From Pachypanchax playfairii (lineage: Eukaryota; Chordata; Actinopteri; Cyprinodontiformes; Aplocheilidae): DNA of 64,000 nt. The notes beneath the pieces are model-generated. The model was not told the origin of the DNA, did no database searches, and saw only the letters and a program-made list of their open reading frames with translations. The stretch lies in the NCBI GenBank assembly GCA_006937955.1, contig SSNP01000010.1, forward strand, positions 4,910,697 to 4,974,696. Reading direction: 5' to 3'. This document shows, piece after piece, positions 11,700-24,302 of the stretch; position 1 is the stretch's first letter; every line of letters begins with the position of its first letter. The position numbers and the translations under genes were made by a program.

Positions 11700-14600
11700 G
11701 TAAGTAACTTGTATATGAGCCCAAATCATTATTTCTTGCCATGTTAAGGGCTGCTGCACTGTCTTGCTTCTATTAATGATTTTCCAATAATCAATTTTCT
11801 GTGATTACAAATTTAATATATTTTTCATGTATTTCTGCTAAGTGTAAAAACACTGTTTAATGTGCAGGAACTGACATTCAGGATAGAGAGCAATAAATAG
11901 AAACACAGACTTTATTACAAAAAAAACCATCTTTAATTAAACCTACTCATTAGCAGAACCTACAACCTTTTCCCTCTGAAGCCATTTTCAAGCAAACATT
12001 TTGCTCAGGCTAATGTACTTCGTCTCCAGCTTCATGATCTATTTTTGGGTCTGTGAGGAATGTTGGCCCCATGAACCCCCACCCCCTCTTATTTTTTTTC
12101 TACCCCATCAAGCCAGACGAAGGTTTTCTCCTCAGCTCTCTGGGACTGCAAATACCCCCATCGCATGCTATCTGCTCATTGCAAGGGCCTGGAGAAGCTC
12201 TCAACATTGTTTAGTCATAAATTGGATCCAGCTGATTGGCTGGTATCCAGCAAAGCTGGCCTCTGTTTTCTTTTCCTTTTTTTTCCTGAAGCTGTAGGAA
12301 AGGAAAGCAGGAATGAGGATGAGGCTGGATGGGATCAGGTTGGTTTTACTTGAGCTTACAGGCTGGCTACATCCCCAGATCCATTTTAGAGACTGGAATT
12401 GCAGCACACCTCATCCTTAGATTAGGAACCTCGTAAGCTGCATCAGCACTGACCAGGAGGTCAAATTTCAGCCAGCAGAGCCTCCTTTAACACACCAGTG
12501 AATCTGTCTCCCTCCAGATCAGATTTACTTCATCTCTCCCTTTTCTGCCTCCCTCTTGGCTTGTTTCTCTTTCTCCCCCCTTCACTGTGGTCTATATTAT
12601 CAGGTTTGTTTGTTTTGTTTCCATCGGAGGCCATGCCGCCAATATTAAGTTTCAGAAGATACTCTATTTTGAACAGCAGCAGGGAAGTGTATGAAATTGG
12701 AATTTTAATATAAAAAAACACAATAAAAGGACAGATGAGACCCCGTACTCTTAAAATCTTAGATTCAGGGATTTTCAGCTGCAGCCGATATTTCCTTTTC
12801 CATATGAACTGAATAAACTTGCCTTAATATACAGTAGAGAAATGTATATTTTTTCTTTTGATTGATGACATATTTGAGGTGTGAAAAATCTTTGCGTAAA
12901 GAAAATCTGTTTAATGCTTTTTTTTATTTTTGATTTTGATTTAGATGATATTGCATCAAATAGTAAATCACTTTTTTTATTATGAATGTCTTGGTTAGGT
13001 TTTATATACCATGTGACCAATAAAAGTGATATCTGAGATTTGGATTAAAATGCATGTTTGAGTGATTAGTTGCACTTTGTTGAGTTAAACTGACTCACAT
13101 CTTTCATTATTTGTGTTACGTTTTGTAATTCTAACAATATAACATCTGTATCATTACAATTCATCATATGCAGTAATATTTGAAGACTTCTGATGAGACA
13201 AAAAATGAAATGGAAATACATTTTTGGACAATGTTTGGTCAATAATTTTATTGATCATCCTGATGAATAAGACTTTTTTTTGCCTAAAATTATATGAAAA
13301 ACTGTATTCTCAGTAATATACATTTTATATACTTTAGAATTCAGTAACTGTACAAAATCCTAATGAACTGGAATAGTGTCTCACCATCTTTGTCACATTA
13401 GCTGAAAGAATTTCTAGAAAGTCTGAATTTTGTTATTCCAAAGATTTTGGCACTATGACAGCTGGAAGTTATGAGACTCGGCCTCAGAGACCCTCAAAAG
13501 CTAATGGATGTTCCTGACTGTAGAAACATACACACACATACACACCCCTCTGTATTCATCACTGTTTGACAGACACAAGTCTTCAGTTTTAAAGAGCAGC
13601 AAGGGACACACACAAATCCATGTTGTACAAAAATTGCACAGATGACAACTTTAACAAAACAACAAATGACTTCACTGCGATGCTTCTGCCGAACCTACAG
13701 CTTCGTTACTTTGGCCACGGTGCTTCAGGGCTGCCGTTCACTTCTGTCATATCACTAAAAATGAGGGCTGCTGATGGAGGAAAGAGAGGCAGAGTGGAGA
13801 GAAATCTGCATATATACCTTATGGCTAGTGCATGAATAATTTATTAAAGGAGCACTTTAGTATGCGATGCCACATATTGGCAGTCACACACAGCAGTGAC
13901 AGTCATTTTAGCTTTTCAGTAACCTCAGGTCCTCAATCTCTGAACTGACATTCAAAGAAAACATTTTTTTTTTCACGCTGACATTAAAATTTTAGATTTC
14001 TGTTCATCTTGAGGTGTTGATACAGTTTCAATAAGCAAAATACCAAAAGTGAAAGAAAAAACAATACGTGCAAAGCTGCCTCATTACTCACAACTTCACA
14101 GTTTTCTTTGCAATACAAACACTGAATTATGCTTTTGGAAATTTTGTAATTAAGATAAAGATGTTTGTTTACTGTTGAGGCACACAGAAATATTCTCACA
14201 AAGACTGTCACAAATTAATCATATCTTCACAAGCCCCACTAAAAGCACACATTACTGCTGAGTGTTTATACTTGATCAAACTTTTGAAAATAATATTATC
14301 AATTTTATAAAGATTGTAAATGTATAAAGTGTATATTTATATTTGCTTGACAGAGAATGTGAGTCATTGCTGCTGTGTGTTTGTAAGACTGAAGCATGTA
14401 GACATCCTTATCAAGTTCCAGATGGGGATTAATGTGATATCTTTCTTTAGTAAGAGATAAAATCTAATAATTAATAATGATTATTATAATAATTGAATCA
14501 GAACATTCTAGTGTGTGCTGTTTTCTAAATAAAACATACCTTTTTCATATTATTATTATTATTAAATGAATGTGTTGTTTGTCTGAAGAGGGTTTTATTA

Positions 14601-16586
14601 TTTCTCAGTCAGATGATCATTTTTGTGATAGACTTAAAAACAGAGTTTACGTAAAAACTGTTATTATTCAATAAAGTGTTTAATGGAATATGATGTCAGC
14701 TGATTTAAAACCATAAGGGCAGGGCGTGTTTTCCATGTTTGTTGCATTCAAACCAGTTTGAATTCATTAAAGGTCAAGTAAAAAGGCACATTTGAATTTA
14801 AAGAATAAATCAAAATAAACTCCAGTCACTGAATTTAAATTTCTTCTTTTCAGACTTCCGACTTTATCCACACATGTAAAGTACCACACAGTTGTTTGTC
14901 TGTTTTGTTTTTTGTTTTGTTTTTTTTCACAAAATAATGAGCATAAATAAAAATGAAGTGTTTTGTATTTTGCAGCTGTAATCCTCTATATATTTAGTTT
15001 AATTGTAAGCTGCAGGTGGAGAGAGGGATTAACAATGCCTTGATTTTTGTCTGCTCTGTGGTGATGCACTCATATGTTCTCCGTGGGATTCCTCACCGCA
15101 TTTTACAGACAGGGGATGAAGATGCACACACAGTTCACATTCAGTTCAAATACTCATAAATCATTTCAGTCTTTGGAAACAAGTTGCAGGATCCTCATTA
15201 AAACTTATTTAAACTTGACTGCCTCGAAGGTTTTGGTTTGTCAAAGAAGGAAGCTCGAGAGCGTTATTGTTTGCTCCTGTTCTATTGTCATTGTGTGCTT
15301 TATGCTCATTATGTTATTGCTGCTGGGTGAATCCTTCAGTATTGCAAACAATAACTTCTGCAGCTGTAAAGATATTGCTCACACACTCATTGACACCGAA
15401 TGTTTTTTTGGAGCTGCACAGCAGCAGCAGGAAGGCCACGAGATTCATGTAACTCATTTAAAGAATTAAAATGCAGTAAGTTGAACCAGACAGAAAAACT
15501 GGCCTTTACTGCGGATCTGAGGAAAAGTTTAATCAACAATAACGATGTCTGGATCCCAAAGTAAAAGAAAACCATTGAATGTTGTGATTCTGCGGGGACT
15601 TGTACTATAGGGAATGTGACTAATGGCTATTGATTGTGGTTAATGCTGACTGCTTTAAAGGGAGGAAGTAAACAGGTCCACTCATCATGTTATTCACTGA
15701 ATCACAAAGCTGACATACAGCACAGTAAGTAGGATCAGGCAAACAATCTGCTGACTGCTGACATGAAGCTGGTGGTAAAGCGTGTGCTTCGCTCTCAAAA
15801 TAAGGTCATTCATGGCTGATCAGTGTGTAGCTGCTGAAAGACCGAATGATCTGCAGTTTCTTTAGCTTAAAGCTGCACGCTTTGTGAAAATAAAATCTGT
15901 GTGTCTTTAAAAGTACCAAACTGACTCTGCAGTCTGGTAAATTAGAAGAAAAAACACAGTTAATCATGTTTTATTCTGAGAATGGGAATTATTATTATTA
16001 TTATTTTTATTTTTTTGTTTGTTTTTTTTCATTTATTTATTTATTTTTTTGTTTGGGGGTATTTAGGCACTGGCTGTGAATCGACTTCCCACTTGTGCAG
16101 TAAAACAACATTTCCCTTTTTTGTGGTTGAGGGGTATTTTAAATAAAAGGGAAGATCCACATTCTTAGCATTTAACTCCTTAAAGTAAAAAAAATAAATG
16201 TTGTATGCTCTGACACTGAATTCATTGACATTCTCTTAATGTTAGGTTTGTTTGGAAGCTTTTGCATCTGTCTTTTCCACTCAGAAATCCCAGTTACATG
16301 TATTTGCTCTTGTAGAAGTTACTGGTTATGTTTGTAATTGTGTTGTAAACGTTATAATCTGGTAATTAAATGTTGAACTGAAACATGCTGTGAGGACATG
16401 TGCACCCTGTTTTTCCTGCCTTTGTTAGGGCAGAGCTGGAGAAAGTGATAGGTGTTGTTAGGTTAGCTTGGTGGCGGTGTAGTTTCTCATTACCCAGCTA
16501 ACATCCACTCTGCCCTGCTGTTCTTCACACTCGGAAGTTCTCCTCATTTCCTTCCATCACTAACTGTCTGTGTGTCTGTTTTGCAG
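11700..16586 (+). other. Intron of 4.9 kb
   Basis: AT-rich. A (TTA)n run with T-rich tail lies near 15988-16050. A non-repetitive block around 13440-13930 could be conserved non-coding DNA but shows no coding signal. Open frames at 13620, 15074 and 15267 lack any family resemblance. Confidence 0.65.
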
Positions 16587-16664
16587 AAGCTGCTTGTTTT
16601 CGCGGGATCCTTACTGCATTTGGCTCAAGTCAGGCAGCTGTGTCACAGTTTCACCTGGATTCAA
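16587..16664 (+). CDS. sema6c: sema6c coding exon k (PSI module)
   Basis: 78 nt, phase 2 in and out. Encodes SCLFSRDPYCIWLKSGSCVT then VSPGF. This is the plexin-semaphorin-integrin cysteine knot below the propeller. The core motif is normally DPYCGW; here isoleucine (ATT) replaces the glycine. The donor TTCAA|gtaagt is followed after 12 nt by a long (CA)n tract. Confidence 0.96.
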
Positions 16665-16673
16665 GTAAGTCCT

Positions 16674-16676
<3 letters not shown>

Positions 16677-16741
<65 letters not shown>

Positions 16742-16745
16742 ACAC
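16677..16745 (+). repeat. (CA)n microsatellite next to the PSI-exon donor
   Basis: About 34 CA units with one interruption (aaacac near the end), starting 12 nt after the donor GT. Such intronic CA repeats are known hnRNP L binding sites that influence use of the neighbouring donor; that role here is inferred. Confidence 0.97.
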
Positions 16746-19700
16746 CCTCAGTGTTATGGGGGAGGGCAAGAAAAATATCAGATGATGAAAAGTTTTAGAG
16801 AAGTTGTTTTAGTTTGAGATTGTTTGTTTGCAACAGATTGAAGACAGTAAAAATGATGTCAGTTACTTTATCACTGTTTATTTTTCAAAATAAAAGCGTC
16901 TGAAGTACACAGACACAATGTCCGCAGCACATGCTTAGATTTGAAAATGCCGAGAATTACAAAAATAAACTTCACTTATATTTTCCTTTGTTTAAAAGAC
17001 TTGGTGCGTAACTCAGATTATGTTTCCATTACAGTTAAGAGGCTGTTAAGATTTTTTGTTAATCTTCTGGCTTGTTATTTTAAATTTTATTTGTTTATAT
17101 TTTAAATCATACAATATAATATTGCTTTGCAAATCAAATAATTGTGTAATTAGTGTCTAAATTAAGAACTAATAATAAAATCAAACTTAAAAATCACGAT
17201 CATCTTGTTATGAACATTGTTTTCATCTTAAACTCTGTGAGAGTTTGAAGAAACACCTGATTTAATAAATAACACCTGAACATTTCAAAGCCTTGATGTT
17301 GCTCCAGTAATTATCTGCTCAACATGATTTATTGTCCTTCTTAATGAGTTGCCGAGGATCAAAAGTCTGTAAATGTGTTTCCTAATCAAACACTCCATCA
17401 GGATGTTTCAGCTGTTAATTCCTGGTGGACTAAGTGTTAATGAGAGACGAGATGTGTCTCTGAGGTGTTTGGTCAGTCTGATAGCAAATGGGTGGGTAGA
17501 GCTACATAAAGACATTATTAGTTCTGTAGCTTCAACTGTCAAAGATTTGTAGGTTAGTCAATAATGTGCAGTCAAGGAAAAGGAGGAACAATAATTTTAA
17601 CATTTCTCCTCTGATGAGTTGTTCAGCGTTACGCTGGATGAGCTGGTTAGAGAACGTGCTTGAGATAATCAATAACTAATCTAGAATTAGACAACAGGGC
17701 AACATCAACATGATGAATATTTGATCGCCACTTTCTACAAAGATATTCTGTTGCTCTTCTGTGTAGATCTTATTTACGAGCGATTGCTGTGTGTAAAATC
17801 CATGTAATGTTGCTGTTGGTGTGAAGATGCAGCGTTCAGCAGCACAAAGGTCAGAAGAAGGAAAATCACATTACAGTTTGTTCCTGCTGCATGGAGAGAA
17901 GTCATTTTCTAAAGACGCACTTGTAAACAAGCTTCAAAGCCTCTGACAGCTGAAGGACATGAAGGGCAAAAGGAATGTGTTAGTGCTGATGTTTGATTAG
18001 CTTGACAAAGTGGAGTGTTTAAATGACCAGTCGTGACATTTGCAGATAGCTTTGCACATTTTTGTGGATCTCATTTTCAGACCCAAAGTTCCAATAAGCA
18101 TCAGAAAAAAAGATGTTTGGAATTAAAGCTAAAATAAACTTTAAAAAAAAACTTTTTTTTTCCTCATGGGTGAAAAATCAGAACTTTTATGGGTTGTTTT
18201 AATTGGCTTCTTTGGTTCAAAAGTGTGTTTGCTTAATATATTTTAAGTTTTCAGCTGTTTTAGATCTGTGTTTCACACATGAAGAGTTTATGAAAAAAAT
18301 AGCTTTTTTTATTTCTCAGTTTACATCAACAAAGGCATTGTGATTATTTCCTACAAATTAACAGAATTAATGACACTTGAAATTTCTAAGTTTATTTAAA
18401 GACATACTCACAAGATGCGATTGATTCATCTAAATACCACTTCTGTATGTTAAAGAAGAGAAAAGGCATTGAAATCTTAATTACCGGTAGACGTAATCAT
18501 GCAATCAACAGGTCTGTCACTGCCAGCCGCTTCTTTATCAACATTTTTCTCTTCACATTTCTTCTCATAAAACCTGTTTCATAACAACAAAACTGAGATG
18601 CTGCTGCATGTTTCGCTTATATATCAATGTATTTCACTGTCTAGCAAAATGTGGAGGGATGATGGATGGGTGTTTGAATAGACAAATGCACCAAAGAGTG
18701 GCGGAGTGGGACAGTTAAAGGTGATAATTACTTCTTCTGGTTGTCAGTGACTGTGTGTCCCGGGTGTGGTTGATGGTGCAACATGCTGGTTTCTCCCTCC
18801 TGTGTTTTACCTTCATTTAAATTTGTTTGTGGGATTTGGACCTGCATCATGCAATGAACCACCATCACGCACACAGCTGGACAGGGAAAGTACCACATCC
18901 ACTGTTGACTGAGTCCCAATAGATTATTTTGACGGCTGAAAAAGTGCAGACCTGGAATTATTGCAAATCTTCTGCTTGGCCACCCAGACATATTACTCTC
19001 CCTGCCCTCGCATGAACACGGGCTAATGGAATTTCTTTTTTCCAACTGCAAGTTTCTACACTCTTATATTCATGCATTCAGAAGAAACCAATACATTGTT
19101 GCAGTCTTCCTAGGGTGCTTAATTGTGGCTAATGTGCTTTTAGTTTTTTGGTGGTTGTTAGACAGACACAGTCACTCTGCAGATCTTTAACTTTGATGTT
19201 ACCAGACAACAAGCTGATTTCACCACACTGACACCTTTTTCTTTTCATATGGACAGAAAACAGCTTCCTTACCGACCCATCTCCGGTGGTCTGGCCGCAT
19301 CCTTCTTTGTTGTGGTGCATGAAGGGAAAAATTGATTTGTTGGAGTGATTGGTTACAGATAAGTAGATGCTTCAGCTAGTTATGAGCCAAGTTTTTTGAG
19401 TATCTGACAGTATCATCCTTCTTTCTTAACGTGGTTTTTAATTTATTAAATGCATATAGAAACACACATCTTTAGCCTTAGAAATGCTGTTTTTGTCTTC
19501 TTGATTAATGATAATATAGAATGACTGTTTGGTGCAAAAGATTTGAAGAGCAGTGAGCTCAGAATTTTTGCAACCAGAAGGTGAAGTACTAATTAATCTG
19601 ATCCTCTTTGAGGGGCCATTTTATTAAAATCAAGCTGTATGAGACTTTAATTTGTGCTGCGAGTGTGCATGTGTATGTGTGTCATGACCTATTGGAAATA

Positions 19701-22700
19701 TTTTCAAAATGTGTTTTTTCTTTTTTTTATTTGAACATTTGAAGTTTGGTTTTTGGTTAAAGTGAAGATTTGGTAGCGGTAAGTTGGAAGCCAGAGGAAG
19801 TGCCAATGTGGTTCCACGCTGGAAAGGCGCACACAGATTTCTCACTGAGCTTTGATTTATGAGCTGCATTTAGCGTCCAGGACAAAGCCTCACTGAAAAC
19901 AAGTGAACCAGAACCTGAGAGAAATCAGCCAAAAACAGTCTTCTCCAAACCCAACTACAGTATCAGACATCTGCCAAAAGCAAAAGAGAGCAGAAAGAAA
20001 ACAGCAGGGAGGGAAAAGTAACGGCTGGGAAAAGCGCATAAGTTAACCTGTGGATGTCAGTACGGTTATGGAAAGGAAAAAAGGAGAAGAACAAAAAAAA
20101 GGGAGTACGGCAGAGTTTTTTTCTTTTTTTCTTTTTACAACATCTGTTTTTCATTCACGTTTTTAGATTTAAAGGAAAAGGCAGACTGCTGCTGCAGAGA
20201 GAGTGTCTCTCTGAAATACACTCAAATTTTAGACCTGTCCTAAAAAAAATATCTCTTATACTGAATATATATCACTGGAAGAACAAAAGGAATCGCTGGT
20301 TAAAAAGAGAAAGAGACAAGGATCATAAAGTATGAGAAAGAGACTAGAGTGGAAAAATGGTGGAACATGGAAAAAGATGAACTGATGTGAATCAAGCAGC
20401 AGAAAGAATTAGGCCACAGTTTGATATGAAGCATCTCAGAGTCATCTACCTCCTGGTACCCACTCGTTTTATGGACCATCAGACATTTTTTTTCTCTTTC
20501 TCATCCAGAGATGGCTTATGTTTTAATGATGGATTTCTAGTGGCTCCAAACGATCGAGAAGAAAGAGCAGAGAGAATTTTATTTTTATTGCTTTTCTCTC
20601 ACATTTTGCTGTGTTCTGCTGTTTCTGGGTGTTTAGTTGTGTCTTCCTTTTGATAAAATCTGTGACACCAAAGCATAATGCCAAAACAAAAGGCAGCCGA
20701 GGTGAGGAGATGGAAACAGCAAAACAAAAACACCCCATCTATGTCATGCAGGAACCATCTTTCAAGATAAGGCTAATAAGATTCAGATGATTTACTTTGC
20801 AACAGATTGCGTGAGAACTGATTTGTTGAATCTCACTATTTTTTGACTGTTTATTTTGTCATGGAAGCCTCACATGATCAGATTATTTTAAGCCTGACCA
20901 TGTTGATGTTGATTTTTTTGCTGCTACTTGTTGTATAAGGCTGTATTCATTTAAATTAAAGGCGAGCCAGCCAGCAGTGTATTTTCTCTGAACCACTGGA
21001 TGAAATCAATACTGGACCGCTGAGTGTGACACTCTTTTATTATCAGCCGTAAAAGAAATAACAAACTCAGGAAAAACTAGCACACCAGATGGATAGACTG
21101 CATTTAGTTGGTGTGTTTTACCTGAACAGTGCTGTTAAGATTTGGATAATGGGATCATTGTCACTGTTACTTGGTGAGTATGTAACGGGGACAGCAGCAG
21201 GGCACGAACTGATAATGAAAAGATGTGCAACCTAAAAGGAGGCAGACAGATCCTTATTTTCACATTTCAACAAAACATATTATTTCTTTCTTCTGCTGCG
21301 TTTTCCTGTAAAAGAACACAAGAGAGGGTCAGTTATAGTGAAAAGTGTTGACAGGTTTGGTGTTCCTTTTCAAGTGTAAAATGAACTTGGTATTCTGCTA
21401 ATTAACAACTGTTTTCAAGTTGTGGTATAACAGGGTGATTTTAAAAGTCTCTCCTTACTTTACAGTAGAAAAGTCCTTACAGTAAAAGGTGTATGATAAA
21501 TCCTGCATGAAAGAGTTTAAACTACCTTAAATTTATTTATATTTAATATTTGAGCAAACATTTCTTGTAAAATTTTAAAGTGGATGTTGTTCAGAAGCCT
21601 TTCCTGAAGGTCTTCCAAAGTTTGTCCTGGACTTCAGTTGCTTTTTAAAAACTGATTTCTGCTCCAGTCTTTGTATTTGACCATGTTACAACATGGTGTA
21701 ATTTGTGCTTAAAGCAATGTAAAAAGTTAAACTGAGAATAAAACTAGTTTCAGGCCTAAAACATCCAACACTAGTTCATCCCATGAGTTCTTAAGCCCTT
21801 GTGGAATTGAGTGACTTGTACATCAGAGTTTTGTGACTGAAAAAAATGTAAACATTTGGAATAAAGAACAAATATAATTTTAAAAAACAGCAAATATCCA
21901 AAAATAAACGATGTTCAGAAAGCTTGAAGAACAATTAAAACTAAAATGTCAAAATTAGAAAGAGAAAGTTTAGATGCATAAAGAAATGAGGAATGATTTT
22001 GAGACATTGCACTGTACTGTATATGCAGAATTGTACAAATTTGACCTAAACTGCCATTATGCAATTGGCAGAGGGCCAAATATTACCCAGGGCAACAGAA
22101 TCTTATTTTGATTATATATCGATCTGTACATCATGAGTATTTGTCCCTGTGTTGAGGGTGTCACATGACAGTGATGCAGCTTTAGGACTCAGTGAAGAAA
22201 TGATGGTGATTAATTAAATAATACCCCTCCTCTTCCTTCCAACCCAACATCAGCAATGTTGCTGCTGTTTTGGGATGTTCAATTGCTTCTTGCACCAATT
22301 TTAGAAGCCATTTTTCTCCTTTGCTGGAAATTGTGTTAATAAAAGATCAGACATTCTTCTAGTATCTGCATGAAGGTTTGCTTTTTATGCTGTTGGTGAA
22401 TGGTGAAAATCTGTGTTTGCATAAAATCTGTGTGAGATATATTTTTGTGTTTTAGGTTACATAAGCTCCTAATTGGTTCGTTAGAGGGTGGGCGTGCATG
22501 GATGCATGTACAAAGTGGATACTGGATCATTACCCTTGAGCTTGTGCTGTTTATGCGCCCGTGTCTATTTGATTTGGTTCATTGCAATGTGTGGGAGGAT
22601 TGCTGGCATCAGTGGGAAACTTGTCGCAGTTAAAGAAGCTCGAGTCAATCTCATTATTCACCCATTGAACAAATAAGTCTGGATGAGCTGTTGATTTCGA

Positions 22701-23823
22701 ACTGACGTGAAGGTAAAAGATGAAGCGTTTATATGTGATGGAATGTGAACTCATTTTAATCAGCACAACACAAAATCTGGGACTGTCAGACCCGGTTTGT
22801 ATTCAGTTAGAAGTGATTTAGAAATTGAATAAAGTGGATTTAGATCACTAGTCCACAACTTGAACATGGCAGAAATCTAAATTATTTTCCATATTAAAGT
22901 ATTTTTTTCTTATTTCTGCTAAAATAGCAGTTCGTTTTTTTCATTATCCAATTATTTTTAAAGAAAGTGTGGAAATCAGGAATGCAAAATCAGTGTGAGA
23001 AACCTAAAATTATATATAAATAGGACAAACCTTTCAATAACCATGTTTTTGAATAGGACAGCAGAGTTTTTACTCTTTTTTTTTTCAACATCCAATATCT
23101 TCTTGTGCGTCAAAATGTAGCAATACAAATGTATCAGTGTTAAAAGAGAAATATGTGTTTTTATTTTATGTATTAAATTCTGTCCTTTTACAGTATAGCT
23201 TTACTGCATACTGTATATCTCATACCATTAGCAGCAAGAATAGGAGAAGAAAATGTCTTCATAAATATTACTGATAATGACAGGTTTTTGTGTCAGTCGC
23301 TCTGAATCAACACACTTCCCTCAGGACTATTTTCCCCTGACATTCTACAATCAGACACTGAGCCGAGCAGGCAAACTGTAGATACCAATTTTACCAGCAG
23401 TAGCCTTCATACACTGAAATGACTTACAACCAGAGAAAGTATTTTGTACAGATCCAGTAAATGTAGGAAATGAGTATCTGGAGTACAAGTCAGGAGTCAC
23501 GAGTAAATTCTATCTTTTCTTCACAAACATATTTCAGCAAACTGCTAAAAGCTACAGAATTAATACCATACAACCTTAAAAAAAGACTGAAAGGCTTTTT
23601 TTTTTTTCCTTCCTATCTTGGTGCTCTGTTCCAATAACAGTGATACTTTGACACTGATCAAACACAAAACAGATTAAATTTTGGAACAGTGCACTTACCT
23701 CCATGTTTAAACAGTCCTCAGTGGCAAAACCAAATTTGGAAAGAGGTGCTTTGTTAGAGAAGGGCATTCAGTCAAAAGCACTGATGCAGATTTCCCAACA
23801 GTCTTCTTCTGTCTCTGTAATAC

Positions 23824-23842
23824 GTGCGTGTGTTTGTGTGTG
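23824..23842 (+). repeat. TG-rich tract upstream of an acceptor
   Basis: gtgcgtgtgtttgtgtgtg lies 14-32 nt before the exon at 23856, in place of a normal polypyrimidine tract. It is complementary to the CA tract at the 5' end of the same intron. Confidence 0.9.
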
Positions 23843-23855
23843 TTTTTATCTTCAG

Positions 23856-23914
23856 AGGCGGGTTCGAACAGGACGTGGTGAACGGCTACTATCAGTATCC
23901 TGATACCTGTCACG
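23856..23914 (+). CDS. sema6c: sema6c coding exon l (post-PSI, GFEQD block)
   Basis: 59 nt, phase 2 in, phase 1 out. With split codons it reads K, GGFEQDVVNGYYQYPDTCH, then D. The family has AFEQD or GYEQD, then a cysteine-histidine or cysteine-glutamine pair ending the extracellular folded part. Donor CACG|gtgaga. Confidence 0.93.
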
Positions 23915-24251
23915 GTGAGATGACACCTTTTACTCATTCATAACATTTTCAGCTTTTTTGGAAGCAGGAATAAGTGATTTGTTGAGATTAGCATTATTAT
24001 GATAAATTTGATGTTGATGGAATTGAAGACATAATTGTCAACCTAAGTCACAGTTAATGTTCTCAGACTATCAAAGTGTCAAAGTGTTTTCCTTTGAATG
24101 GGTTCAGAATTTAGCAACTATAAACATGATAAATTAAATAGTTGGGTTTTTTTTGTTTGTTTTTTCAGGTGTCAAACTGCAGGCAAGAAATAACAAATGG
24201 ATAAAATAAATGATGCAAAATTGTTTTTGTTTTGTTGTTTTCTCATTTCAG
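23915..24251 (+). other. Intron of 337 nt
   Basis: AT-rich with T/G homopolymer runs. Acceptor ctcatttcag. No feature. Confidence 0.8.
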
Positions 24252-24302
24252 ATGTCTTGGCAACCACTCGCAAGCAAAACACAGCACTAGATTCGGTGTA
24301 TG
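24252..24302 (+). CDS. sema6c: sema6c coding exon m (stalk)
   Basis: 51 nt, phase 1 in and out. Encodes DVLATTRKQNTALDSVY. Joined directly to the last exon it gives DSVYG-VRRPPELER, which aligns with the human SEMA6C stalk end (DSAYG-VRRD). This supports direct joining as the ancestral isoform. Donor TATG|gtcagt is intermediate in strength. Confidence 0.88.

Larger units (their letters stand above)
16665..23855 (+). other. Intron of 7.2 kb flanked by CA and TG tracts
   Basis: Begins with a (CA)n tract and ends with a TG-rich tract just before the acceptor. The interior is AT-rich with homopolymer runs and no recognised exon or complete element. Confidence 0.65.

Noticed and set aside
15074..15469. 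Open frame of 131 codons in intron 10
   Set aside because: No resemblance to a semaphorin or other family and no splice sites in matching phase.
16677..16745. CA repeat considered as a CRISPR-like or satellite array
   Set aside because: Plain dinucleotide microsatellite without spacers.
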